Shown here: positions 1-10,140 of the stretch, one piece after another
Position numbering within the stretch: position 1 is the first letter of the stretch
How the letters are laid out: the number at the start of each line of letters is the position of its first letter
Assembly (NCBI GenBank): GCA_050084985.1
Contig: JBITNC010000001.1
Location: 15,128,001 to 15,192,000, forward strand
From: Nageia nagi
Taxonomy: Eukaryota; Pinophyta
Length of the DNA stretch: 64,000 bases
Reading direction: 5' to 3'
The notes under the pieces: generated by a model
The model's database searches: none
Told to the model about the DNA's origin: nothing
Seen by the model: the letters and a program-made list of their open reading frames with translations, nothing else
Position numbers and translations under genes: made by a program

Positions 1-41
1 CCTTGTGAGGTGACATCAAGAAGACTATCATTAATGCCTCA

Positions 42-48
<7 letters not shown>

Positions 49-105
<57 letters not shown>
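49..105. repeat. (AT)n microsatellite
   Basis: An uninterrupted AT dinucleotide run of about 28 units, seen directly. It borders AT-rich sequence with no recognisable gene. Confidence 0.97.
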
Positions 106-108
<3 letters not shown>

Positions 109-1679
109 AAACCCTAAAAATTAAAAAAATGTGTCAAAGATAAAGAGAATAAACTTTTTTACTTACTGACTTGACCAAAGTTAAGTGTTTTAGAAAAACT
201 AAAACTCATGAGTAATTTTGAATTCTAAAACTGATCTTTCTTTTGACAAATAAGAGAAGAATGGGTTTGGATATGACTATAAACATTGTATGAACTTTTG
301 CATAAGATCATCATGTAACCTAACTACTGGGACAAAATGCAAAATGATCAAAATATTGTATTCGCAAGGCAACTTCTTTATTACATGCTAACTTTAGTAT
401 ATGTTCGATGGCACAAAGACTCATCATGTATCTACCACAAAAAACACATAATATAGTGTTATTCTTTTTATAATTACATTATGTAAGGAGGATAATATTA
501 TGCTATTCCTTCATTCTTTTATTCAATTATTCTTTCTCAATAAGATCCATGCTTTTAATTCTTGTTCCTTACTCCCCTTTTATTCTTTTATAAGTATTGT
601 AATGAGTGTATAGTCTTTATAATTAGTCATTATTGTTAAGTTTTGTTAAGAATAGGAAAGTCTGGGTCATGTCTATATTGCCAATCTTAATCTTGTAAAT
701 GTTAGTTAAAAATGCCATCTTATACAGTGTGAGCATTATTTATCTAGTCATTTGGATTAGATACAGAAATTGTACATAGTCCATGATAATGAGTGTTAAT
801 ATTTTAAAGCTAGCTAAGTCTTTTTTGATTCTTATTACTGAGTGATATGTAAATAAGTCCCATATATTTTTCCTACAACACTACAACATAGTTGAGTCTT
901 CATCGATAACTGTACATAGATCTAAGTCCAAAAGGCAATTTTATTTTGTTTAAGTCATGTTTGGGAAGTAATGTAACATGTAAGGGAAGTAAGTATCTAA
1001 GTCTAAGTTTGAGTCTTATAGGAGTTCAAGTTTGTAATATTCAGGTCCTGTAGACTTGGTACTCTTTCCAATAAATATTGTAAATGTGAGTCATTATCGA
1101 GTCAAATCAATCAACGGGTAATATTCTAAAGCTCATGGATTTCTAGAGAAAAGTTATATTGTACACCAAAAATCAATGGGCACTAAGTTAGTCCATTAGC
1201 AAGTGTTATCGAGGGACCAAATAGAAGAAATATTTTAGTGCATCCATTCTATAGACCTTGCCAAATTTGAGCAATGATGTCAGACCTTTTGTTGAAAATT
1301 GATGGGTGATAAGGCAACTCCCAGTCAGTTAATAGACCTCGTTAGAGAAAGTGAGACTCGTTAAGATGAAAAGATAATTATGAGATAAGGAGAACACTCG
1401 ATTCCACTTAATCAAGAGTGTTTGACCCTCGAGGCTCTATCAATGTGTCGAACTCGACTCATTTATACATGGAAATAACACTTCTTCCTTAGGTTTCAAT
1501 GTTATATTTTTCATCACCCTCATAGTTTCCACAACATAGAGCTACAATGATCTTCATAAATGGTTGTAGAGAGTTAGAGATAAATCATATCAATCAAGAC
1601 AATGAACCATACCTTGATAATCAACTATAGTTGCAATAAGATACAATCAAAGACAAGTTTGAGAGATTATTGTTGAGAA
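106..1679. other. unassigned AT-rich sequence, possibly old LTR
   Basis: No coding similarity is recognised on either strand. The stretch around 600-1100 has the look of retrotransposon LTR sequence (short repeated gagtctta/taagtctaag phrases), and 1200-1450 keeps a few CpG sites unlike its surroundings. I cannot assign boundaries or a family. Confidence 0.4.
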
Positions 1680-2300
1680 TGTACAAAGGTTCAAAGTCTG
1701 TAGATTACTAGACATTGTTGCTAATTATAATAAGTCACTTTGCAATCTAGCATAATTAAAAAATTAAAGTTGTACATTTGTAAATAATTCTTTATTTCTA
1801 TTCTTAGTCAATAGGGAAATTAAGGGCAATAATGGTGTACAACCACCTATTGTAAATATATGCTTATAAATAGTGGACTATTGGAGGTCCAAAAGGTCAT
1901 ACATTTTAGCAAGGTTTTCCAGTGTATGAAATGCTATCATATATGATAATGCAATACAATGATACTTTTCCCTCTATAATTTATGGCTAGTTTATTATGT
2001 TTTGGTAACATTATGTATCAAACATTATCTTAAGTTGTGGCTATGTATTGCGATTGCAAGATCCTAAGAGTAAGATAGTCTATTATTCCTAATCTTGGCT
2101 GTGGATTATTGCCTGTGGGGTAATGCTCAAGCTAATTAGTTTTAGTTTGCTTTCTTTAGTTCATTTTTCTATCTCTTTCTTATTACTCTTATCTTTTTAT
2201 CTCTTTTTAGTTACTTTTAACCTTTATTATAGATAGAAATCGACCTATAATCCGAAGATTGAGTAGAAAACACCATGAGCATACTATCCCACCACTTTCT
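1680..2300 (+). mobile_element. LTR remnant, same family as the LTR near 61.1-61.6 kb
   Basis: This stretch has a TATA box (TATAAATAG, 1865-1873), a phrase reading ccctctataatttatg, and a downstream CT-rich run leading into a 'cgacctataatccgaagattgag' type block. The LTR at about 61,080-61,620 has the same elements in the same order: TATAAATAG at 61,184, ccctctttataattcatg, then a related block. That order supports two diverged copies of one gypsy LTR family. Exact ends are not visible. No gag follows this copy directly. Confidence 0.5.
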
Positions 2301-2628
2301 ACTTTTTCAATAACCCTACTATTTCAAGAAATGGAGAACATTACTAGACCAAATCCTTGAGGTTACATTATATTAATCAACTTATAGTAATACTGATAAG
2401 TTTCACTTTGATAATACAACCACACTACTTACAAAATGCATCAAACATAAAAGATCAAAAAATAAATTTAATCATGACTCAATCAATCAAATTTTTTTTA
2501 TTCATAGGGAATAGGTTAACCCAAAACTTTGACTAAAGTAAAAAACACAAGTTAAAAAACTTGAATGCACCCCCCTTTTAGAAGGTAAGTTTTTGAATTA
2601 TCCTTTGCTTACAAACTAGCAGATAATT
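2301..2628 (+). other. leader or 3' spacer remnant of a gypsy element
   Basis: Non-coding sequence lying between the LTR remnant and a polypurine tract. Its start resembles the post-LTR leader at about 61.57-61.70 kb. No reading frame is recognised. Confidence 0.35.
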
Positions 2629-2643
2629 CAAAAAGGGGCAAAC
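2629..2643 (+). promoter_or_regulatory. polypurine tract before a gypsy LTR
   Basis: The tract reads aaaaaggggcaaac and is followed at once by TGTAGACACC, the LTR start typical of many plant Ty3/gypsy elements. In these elements a polypurine tract primes plus-strand DNA synthesis and marks the left edge of the 3' LTR. The call is supported by position and composition. Confidence 0.65.
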
Positions 2644-3190
2644 TGTAGACACCCAAAAATAACCCTTATTTTAATAAATGAAGGAAGAATAAAAAAATTA
2701 AAGTAAATTAAAAATTTTACTATAGTCTATCAAATGTAACATCTAAACATCAGTGACTCATACCAATTGCCAGCGTTCAGTACCTGGACGTTGATGATTA
2801 TGAAGTTGGAAAAAGCAAAATAAAAATGGCACAACCTAAAGTTTCTTAGGAAGAAAGTAAAAGATAAAAAATGACTCATCATCCATCCCACACATCTCCA
2901 CTTTGGATCACAGCCATAACAAAGCTAGATAGGTTTTCTATCTTATTTTGTATCTAAAAATTAGAAACTTTGCTTGTTTCCCAAATCTATAAATAAAGCC
3001 TTCAACCATGAAGTAAAGGGACCCAATTTGAATGCAAAGTTACTCTATCAAAACACATCTAAGTTTTTACTAAGTTAGATCAATTATTATTTTACATTTT
3101 ACATGCTTGTTTATGCTCACTTTATTCTCATTTTATGATATGAACATGTATTTTTGATGTATTTTTTGTTTGCATGTGTGCAAGGTCCAC
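2644..3190 (+). mobile_element. Ty3/gypsy LTR (right end uncertain)
   Basis: It starts TGTAGACACCCAAAAAT, which nearly matches the start of the solo LTR at 52,911 (TGTAGATACCCAAAAAT), so both may belong to related families. A TATA box (TATAAATAA) lies at 2988-2996. The right end is not defined by a clear primer-binding site; about 3190 is a guess. A polypurine tract directly upstream marks it as a 3' LTR, yet a gag remnant follows it. That points to a tandem or rearranged element. Confidence 0.55.
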
Positions 3191-3589
3191 AAGTGTGGAC
3201 TAGCTAAACTGATCAAAGAAATTTTTAAAAAGTTGAAGAGAATAAAGAGATCCAGATTCCTTTTCATAGTTTTTAGAAAATAGTCTTCAAAGCTTGTAGA
3301 CATTGAAATTAGGCCTACAATAGCCTTAACATTCTTTTGTAAAAAAATCCTTTTGCAAGGAAATGAATAGAAATAGATTCATCATTTGTCATCATTTTGA
3401 GGTCTACTCAAGAGCAATAAAGAAAAATGTTGGTTGTAACATGTATTGTCTTGTTTGTTAATAAGATTACTTTTTGAGTACAACATTTGTGATCATTATC
3501 AACTTCACATTGTAAAGAAGTTTACACTTAGTGATTTGATGAAGCTAAAATAAAGAGAAGAACAATCTATGAAAAAGTTTATCAAATTT

Positions 3590-4370
3590 TGGAGTTAAAA
3601 TTCTAATCAAATTCATGTATATGATGACATGAAGATCATGGCCTTCTTGGAGGCACTTCAATTGAAATATGTAGTAAAATATTTTAATTATCATAAGCTA
3701 CCTTTTGATGCATTTTTATAGGCATTATTAGAAAAGGAATAATTCAGTATCAGATATGGACATTGGAAACCTAAATTAAAGCAAAAAAGGGATAAATCAT
3801 CCTCATATCTTAACATTGAAACAAAAAAGAATAGTCTCAAGAAGCACAAATAATATCCAAATTAGAGCAAATACAATAGTCCATAATAACATCAAATAAT
3901 GTTCAAAAATTTGAGAAAGAATAGAAGTTAATTTACATAGAATGTTAGAAGTTTCCTAGATGAAAATTCACACCTATCTATAATGACATCGATGAGGTCA
4001 CAAGGGCTTTGGTCAAATAAAAGTTATTAGTTCCACCACCAAAGCCTATAACTTAGCCATCCTTTACTGTATGAGTACCAAAGGATTGCAAGTTAGATGA
4101 GTTATATGAATTTCATCAATAACAAGGATATGCAACAAAGGATTGTGTAATATTGCTCAACAAGATTTAGGATCTAATTGATCAAAAGAAGGAAGCTTTC
4201 TTGGAGCTAAAATTAGATGATAAGCCAAAGCAATTGAGAGATCCTTAGCATGAAAACAAGAAGACTATAGGTATATTCAACAAACCATTCTTGAATTTCA
4301 TCAAAGCTAAGTCATCAAACACAAGCATCAACTTTATGAGAAACCTTCCCTCTCAACGATGGGAAGGTAC
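3590..4370 (+). pseudogene. gypsy gag remnant with zinc-knuckle-like motif
   Basis: Broken plus-strand reading frames resemble the gag of plant Ty3/gypsy elements. Near 4100-4200 the frame reads YEFHQ, a stop, then QGYATKDC followed by an I-x-DLIDQKKEA segment. This is the layout of the CxFH-x4-GHxTxxC knuckle and adjoining helix in these gags, with the first Cys lost and His changed to Tyr. Similar knuckles occur at about 20.5 kb and 49.74 kb. Many in-frame stops show it is dead. Gag would form the retroelement's virus-like particle in the cytoplasm. The N-terminal limit is uncertain. Confidence 0.7.
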
Positions 4371-4379
4371 ACATTGCTA

Positions 4380-5373
4380 TTCTTACTCTTGTCACTTATA
4401 GTTTTTTGACATGTATACAGTAGTATAGGTATCTTTGTTTTGGTTTTATGGTCAAATTACCACTATATCCTCACATTTGTGTTAGGATGTAATCCAATTA
4501 TCCTTTATGTTAACTACACTAGGGGCATCTGTTAAATACTAGGAATCACTCCCCCATATCCTTTTGTAGCTCCATGCAAGCATTAACATTAGCATGCATG
4601 CTATTATTCTTGCCAAATATTAATAAGCCATTATTACATTATCATCATTTGTATCCTTCTAGAGGTATTACCCAATGCCTTGTCTAGGTATGTCATCATT
4701 TACTAAGAAAAACTCAGCTTGATTCCACCTAACAACTTTTTCATTTTGGTACCTCTGCAAATTTCTCAATTTATCATCATGTGTTCATGTCTAAATTTCA
4801 TGGAGGATCAAATTGGTGCTAGAGAGGTTATGCCCAACTCTATTTCCTATCTATTATACTAGTGCCCATTCTGGGTTCCTTGCCATATTTCTAACACAAT
4901 CAAAACTCTCTTATCTCTTACCATCATTCTCAGTAAGCTGAACATGATTTCACTTGGAGGTTTATATCAAGATACATTTTGAGCACTTATATTCATTCTT
5001 ACCTTTATATTCCCTCAATCAAAATCATAATTACATGTCATTTTTCAATTCCCAAATCATAAATTTTCATGCCTTTATGATACTATAACCCAAATAACTC
5101 ACAATTCACCTTATTTATAAACATCTAGCACCCTCAAAGCAATGTAAAAGATACTAAATTCATTATTTAACCACTACATAACTTAAGTAACCATTAACCA
5201 TACATGTGTAGCACACTTAGCCAATTTTAAGCAAAACAAAAAGTCTTAAATAAATTAAACCATAGTCATTCCATAACACATTTAATAGAAAAAATATATG
5301 TTTTGATTATATTGATAAAGAATGGATAATGCATTATCTATTTTAAAAGATACATCCAACAACCACAGTCAAG
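4380..5373. other. no recognised feature
   Basis: AT-rich sequence between the gag remnant and the last exon of the minus-strand PMD pseudogene. It may hold the 3' untranslated region of that gene, but no polyadenylation signal stands out. Confidence 0.4.
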
Positions 5374-5763
5374 CTAATTACCTATGCTAACACCACTAGT
5401 GGTACCACAATGACTCCTAGCACTTCTAAAACTCTTGGACTTAGAGGTCGTTTTGCTTAGACTTGGCCTCTTCATTCTAGGTTGCTCCTCTAAGGCTACA
5501 AGCTAAGCTTGTAGGTGTCCCTTCTTGCCCAATAGGTCCTCTATCTTATTATTCTATTCAAGCACATGGTCCATCATCCCTAGGAATTTATGATCTCGAG
5601 AATCCTAGTGCACATTATGTAGAGTCTCTATACTCTACTCCAAAACCTCTAATCTTAGCTTCAACACCTCTATCTCTTGATATTTCATATAAGCCTCCTT
5701 CTTTAGGCTTACTATTATGTCCTCCATCTGTTGCCTAGCCACCTTTTCAGAATCTAGGTTTAA

Positions 5764-5859
5764 CTTAGTTTAATTTGTAAAAAGCATAATAATGCATATG
5801 TTAGTCATATTATTATTATATGCAAACCAACTTTTAGATACATAAGGAAATATACTTAC
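5764..5859 (-). other. probable intron 2 of the PMD pseudogene
   Basis: On the minus strand it starts GTAAGT (5859-5854) and can end at ...AACTAAG (5764). It lies between the acidic region and the coiled-coil exon. The acceptor choice is uncertain because frameshifts in exon B prevent a frame check. Confidence 0.45.
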
Positions 5860-5960
5860 TGAGATAATTCTTTAGCTATTGTTGTGTCTTTATGATGGGA
5901 ATCCTAATGGGAACATCCCATCCTCCTTGCTCTCCATGTTGCAGTGGATCATCAACTCAC

Positions 5961-6025
5961 ACATCCTCTTCCTCTTCATCATCCTCATCACCTTCCTCCT
6001 CCTTCTCTTCTTCTTCTTCTAGCTC
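5961..6025 (-). repeat. acidic Glu/Asp codon run in PMD pseudogene
   Basis: On the minus strand this encodes about 20 consecutive residues that are nearly all Glu or Asp (GAA/GAG/GAT codons), after DSELEEEEEKEEE. The Ser-rich plus-strand frame over the same bases (5892-6107) is its antisense shadow. Confidence 0.8.
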
Positions 6026-6467
6026 ACTATCTACCACCTTCACTAATCGCTCCAATCCATACAGTCCTAGTGGATTGAGTGTCACTTTGACCCACCATGT
6101 CAAATAGGCTAATCAAACTATGGCCCATTTGGCTTCTCATCCCCCTCATTTTTTGAATTACTCCTCAATCCATGGTCTTGAAGAGGTTACCATTCTTCCA
6201 CCCACTTAGAAGGTGTCTCATATAAATTAGGGTCATGAGCCCTATATCTCCTGATCCTAACCAATCTCTTGATCCTAACCACAAACTAACATTCCAATGG
6301 AATTCCCTTTCTACAATTAAATTACCTCATAACCCTCTTAGTTATATAAGGTTCCATAAAGGTCTTGCACATCTATGACTAGCCTAGTATGTGTTGCCAA
6401 TCTAGCTCACACCCTGCTTCATTTGGCCAATAGGGTATAGCCTCATAGGGTATGTATATCACATGTC

Positions 6468-6548
6468 CTGCAAAACCAAAGTTATGAGTTAGTATTATCC
6501 CTTAACCAATAAATCAATAAACTAAACCACATATGGTAAATTATTTAC
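6468..6548 (-). other. intron 1 of the PMD pseudogene
   Basis: An 81-base minus-strand interval starts GTAAAT and ends TTTTGCAG. It has a perfect TACTAAC branch-point motif upstream of the acceptor. Removing it keeps the frame open from ...DGLMG into GHVIYIPYEAIPYW. Signals and frame agreement make this a convincing fossil intron, which indicates a nuclear, spliced ancestor. Confidence 0.8.
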
Positions 6549-7393
6549 CACCCATCAACCCATCCATAGCTTTCTTGTATGCCTCCATGGTCATGTGGAC
6601 CCGTGTGATCTTCCCATGCTTTACCCATCAATACCACATCAGATGATCAGGAGCTATGCCATTTATAGGAAGCTCTCATGGCATAACCATGATAATATGC
6701 TTGTATGCCCAACACTATAGCACAAATAAATGTGCCACTCTCTTCTTACTCTTTTGCACCTTGATGAAGTTATGCAAATTATAGTAGATTTGGGCAACGA
6801 TGTATGATGCCCATGCATAACTATGCCCCTTGCACCATCTCATAAATCACCCATATCAGTCCAAGTGAAAACATATCATAATTCTTATTTGGATAGATAA
6901 TACTATCAATGCATCTCACTATAGCCAACCGAACCCACCTTAACCTTTTCATCTTGCTTTTGAAAGCAATGAAGGAAGGCACCCTTCTTTTCCTTCTGAT
7001 AATATAGAAAACCTGTAAGCCAATTGGTTGACCATTTGCATTATTCATCATTCATACCCTCATTTAAGAATATGGGCCACTACTTCATAGGCACCTGTAG
7101 GATCATATGAATATCCTCAAGCATTATAGTGATCTCCCTAATAGGAAGATGAAAGGTGTTAGTCCTCTCGAACCATCTCTTCATTAAATTCATGAGTAGC
7201 TCCTTGTCCACTCAAATGTACAAAGCATGGAGGAGCCATCCCATGCCAACATGTTGTAAGATACCCATATCCTTCTCTATGAATTTATCCTTCATCACTT
7301 GACACTTTTTCTAGCTTCGAGACATGGGCTTAGGCTCCACGAGGAATTGGTGACATTGCATGCACAAAATAACAAGGCATTCATTAGTCTCTC

Positions 7394-8650
7394 AAGTTAA
7401 TTTCAATAAAATCATAGTATAAATTTTTTATTTAATTAGTTTTAGCACACATACCTAAATACCACAACTAGAAAACCATTTTCCCATCCCAAAATTAACT
7501 TTACCGCACCAGCACCTACATTGACATTAGCATGTACACTGGGCTTTCAATGACTATTTTTTTTGAAAATTGGGAAAAAACTACCTTTACCCCTACAATT
7601 CAGTAAAATCATAGTCCCATGCCTACATAACCCATGTAAAACCCAAATTGACTAGGCCCTAGGTATTCAAAACCCTACCATAGAACCCATGGTTTGGCTC
7701 ATTTCACTCATTTAAATGTAAAATTAATGAAATTAAGACATAAATGGGATCCAAGACACCTACCACATGAGTAGAAACCATGTTGTATTGCAAGAGATAA
7801 GCCCTATGGTTCTCCTACTATGAAATCTTCATCCTAAAACATAAAATTAAGTTAAAACCCTGGTAAAAACCATGAAATTAGACTAAATCACTTTAGTCTA
7901 ACAAACTAAATCACTTACCTAGCAATGTTGATAGCCCACCATGCTCCAAATCACCTCACCAAGCTCACCCAACTCTCCCTAAATCATAGCTCAATCTCCA
8001 AATAGTGGAAGTGAAAATAATTCACTATCCTAGCCCATTTAAAACCAAATTAAGATACATTTCATGACCAAATGCTAATTAACATCCTTATTTTGCTTCT
8101 TGTATTCTAAAATATGAATTTATTGCTCCTTACACCATTTAAGTCAAGTGCTGAAAAGTCTAGTACCTAAAATCATAATAGACCTTCACTTCCATGCTTG
8201 CATTAGGACCCACACTATCATCCATTAGCATTCACATCCTCAACCTAAAAATCACAAATCCTCCAGCTACATGTGTTCTAAAAATTAATATAAGAATAAC
8301 ATCTCTTGGAAAATCAAGTTTTTGTAGGCATGAATGAACATCCAATTAAAGAATGATGCGTTTCCCACATGTTCATTCTTGGGTCCCATCCTTCATCACA
8401 AAATCAAGCACTCTACTAGCAACTATTAAGTATTAAAATATCTTTTTCAAAATCATATATCATACTACATGTTGTAGTTTCAACAACAAAAGCATCTGAA
8501 TCAAATTCACTAACACATGTACTGAAGCTAGCATAGATGTTGAGTTACAAAGATATTAATCAAGCCGAATCATAATACATCAACACAAATGGGTAAGTCA
8601 CAAGGAGTATTCCTATCCTTATCTACACTTTTCATGTAATCCTTTTCATG
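7394..8650 (-). other. upstream region of PMD pseudogene, possible extra 5' exon
   Basis: No clear gene is seen. On the minus strand about 7845-7775 reads ENHRAYLLQYNMVSTHV followed by a GTAGGT donor-like site, so an N-terminal exon is possible. The evidence is weak: two stops lie just upstream. Confidence 0.3.
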
Positions 8651-8651
8651 A

Positions 8652-9090
8652 TTAGAAAATATTAAAACCAATCATCCCTATGTTACCTTTTTTGGTTGGG
8701 TCTCAACTAACCATTATTCTTAAAATCACATATAATAACGGGGCATGTACCTCATGAAAATGATTGCATCTCATGTCAATACATGATAATGAGGAATGTA
8801 CCTCGTGATGATGATTTCATCTCATGTAAATATCTAAGAATGGGGCATTTACCTCATGATGATGAATGACATATCACATAACATAGTTATGAAATATTCA
8901 AACCAACCATGTCACTAAGTTACCTTTTTCGGTTGGATCTCAACTAACCATCACCATGTTATTCTTTATGATTCCTATGTTACATCAAGGAATGAGATAT
9001 GTACCCCATGTTGATGTTAACATATATGGTTATGATTGCATGTGTTCCATATAGGAATAGGGCATGTACCCCATGATGATGTGGATACAC
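8652..9090 (+). repeat. 51-bp tandem repeat inside a ~240-bp duplication
   Basis: Three units start at 8740, 8791 and 8842 (period 51), each with a (g)gg/aa-catgtacctcatgatgatga core. Two diverged units lie near 8993 and 9056. A larger duplication is also visible: the phrase gttacctttttyggttgg followed by tctcaactaaccat occurs at about 8682 and 8919. This is likely the 3' spacer of a gypsy element, since a polypurine tract and LTR follow. Confidence 0.8.
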
Positions 9091-9500
9091 CTTTATCATT
9101 ATTTCTTATGTATGCATCTAAGAATGAAATATTGGGTATTCCTATATTTGGTGTTCTCAAGATGATGTATGCATATTATATTAATTTCATCCTTGTTTCA
9201 TTATTGCTATATCATTTATGATGAAATGTTATCACTGTACTATATTTTATGAGTTAACAATCATATATGTACTTGGAAGTGTGTGCCTCTCATTTTCATA
9301 TTTTATTCTTTGCTTTTGGTTGATTCTATTACATACAAGCCATTACATCTCACAACCAAGGTAAACAGGGAGTAATATACATCATCAAATTCTTGATGAT
9401 TTAGATAGCTAAACCAGGGAAGTATCAATTTTTTCTTCTCTTTACCTTTACTTCCTTTGCAAGCATAATATCATTTCAAGATTCAATTTCATCATACTTA

Positions 9501-9514
9501 CAAAGAGGGGAATC
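9501..9514 (+). promoter_or_regulatory. polypurine tract
   Basis: The purine-rich tract caaagaggggaatc is immediately followed by tattgacacc, a degraded TGTTGACACC gypsy LTR start. Confidence 0.65.
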
Positions 9515-10140
9515 TATTGACACCTAAAAGTGGTCCCCTTAACATGGTATCACTTAGGTTCAACTTTACACACATATTTAACCATAGTTAATCACATTTT
9601 AGTCATATTTCCTCATTATCACATACTACTTAGGTTGTGTTCTTATATTTTATATTAGGTACAATGAGATGACTTCAACCAATATTCAACTAGTCAAAAG
9701 GTGATAGCATGTCTGATATAAATATAAGTATATCTAACTTGGGTAAAGCATGTTAGATTACATCTTGATAGTTGGTACCCTACTCTTGGATGTTTCTAAA
9801 TGCCACCTATTGGGATTGGAATCTTGTTACCACTCGAGTGAATATTTATTATCCACTTTCATGATCATATGCTTAGTTCAACTTATCATCATCTCTACTA
9901 TCATCGATCCTTGTTGGAAAACCTCATTCCTTAGGAACATTTGCACCCACACTAACATTCACACTTGTGCTGAGCTCTCAAAGATCTATGGTTGCCCTAG
10001 GGTTTCTTCTATAGTTGGCCTTAGGATTCGCATAACAAGGTCATTACTCTTCAACAAGTTCATCCATCATATCCTCGATATTGACATAGGTAAGGATACA
10101 CATGTATTTATCTTTCACTTGATTCCTTTCTCTTAGTATC
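9515..10140 (+). mobile_element. gypsy LTR (3' type, right end uncertain)
   Basis: It begins directly after the polypurine tract with tattgacacctaaaag. The sequence is non-coding in character; a 128-codon open frame at 9750-10136 has no recognisable similarity and is probably chance. The right end near 10,140 is estimated. Confidence 0.55.

Larger units (their letters stand above)
5374..7393 (-). pseudogene. plant mobile domain (PMD) gene, three visible exons, decayed
   Basis: Read on the minus strand, exon A (7393-6549) contains FERTNTFHLPIREITIML, which matches the N-terminal signature of the plant mobile domain (PF10536; 'RW..ET.TFHLP.GE.T.TL.D'). It is followed by a WAYKHI segment like the PMD 'LLQ.WA.E.I' motif. 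Exon B (6467-5860) has KRVMRQFNCRKGIP, matching the PMD 'ERV.RQFG..Q.IP' block, then KWVEEW and an acidic stretch. Exon C (5763-5374) encodes a heptad-rich coiled coil ending in a Lys/Arg/Ser-rich tail. PMD proteins occur in nuclear MAIN/MAIL-type proteins and in some transposons. At least four internal stops fit C-to-T changes of CAA, CAG or CGA codons, and frameshifts follow the PMD in exon B. It could be a host gene fragment or transposon cargo; the sequence does not decide. Confidence 0.75.

Noticed and set aside
49-105. AT repeat as an origin or regulatory element
   Set aside because: A plain microsatellite; nothing nearby supports another role.
5892-6107. Ser-rich open frame of 71 codons on the plus strand
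   Set aside because: It is the antisense of the Glu/Asp codon run in the PMD pseudogene; the minus-strand reading continues the PMD exon.
9750-10136. 128-codon plus-strand frame inside an LTR
   Set aside because: No similarity recognised and it lies in LTR sequence, so it is probably chance in AT-rich DNA.
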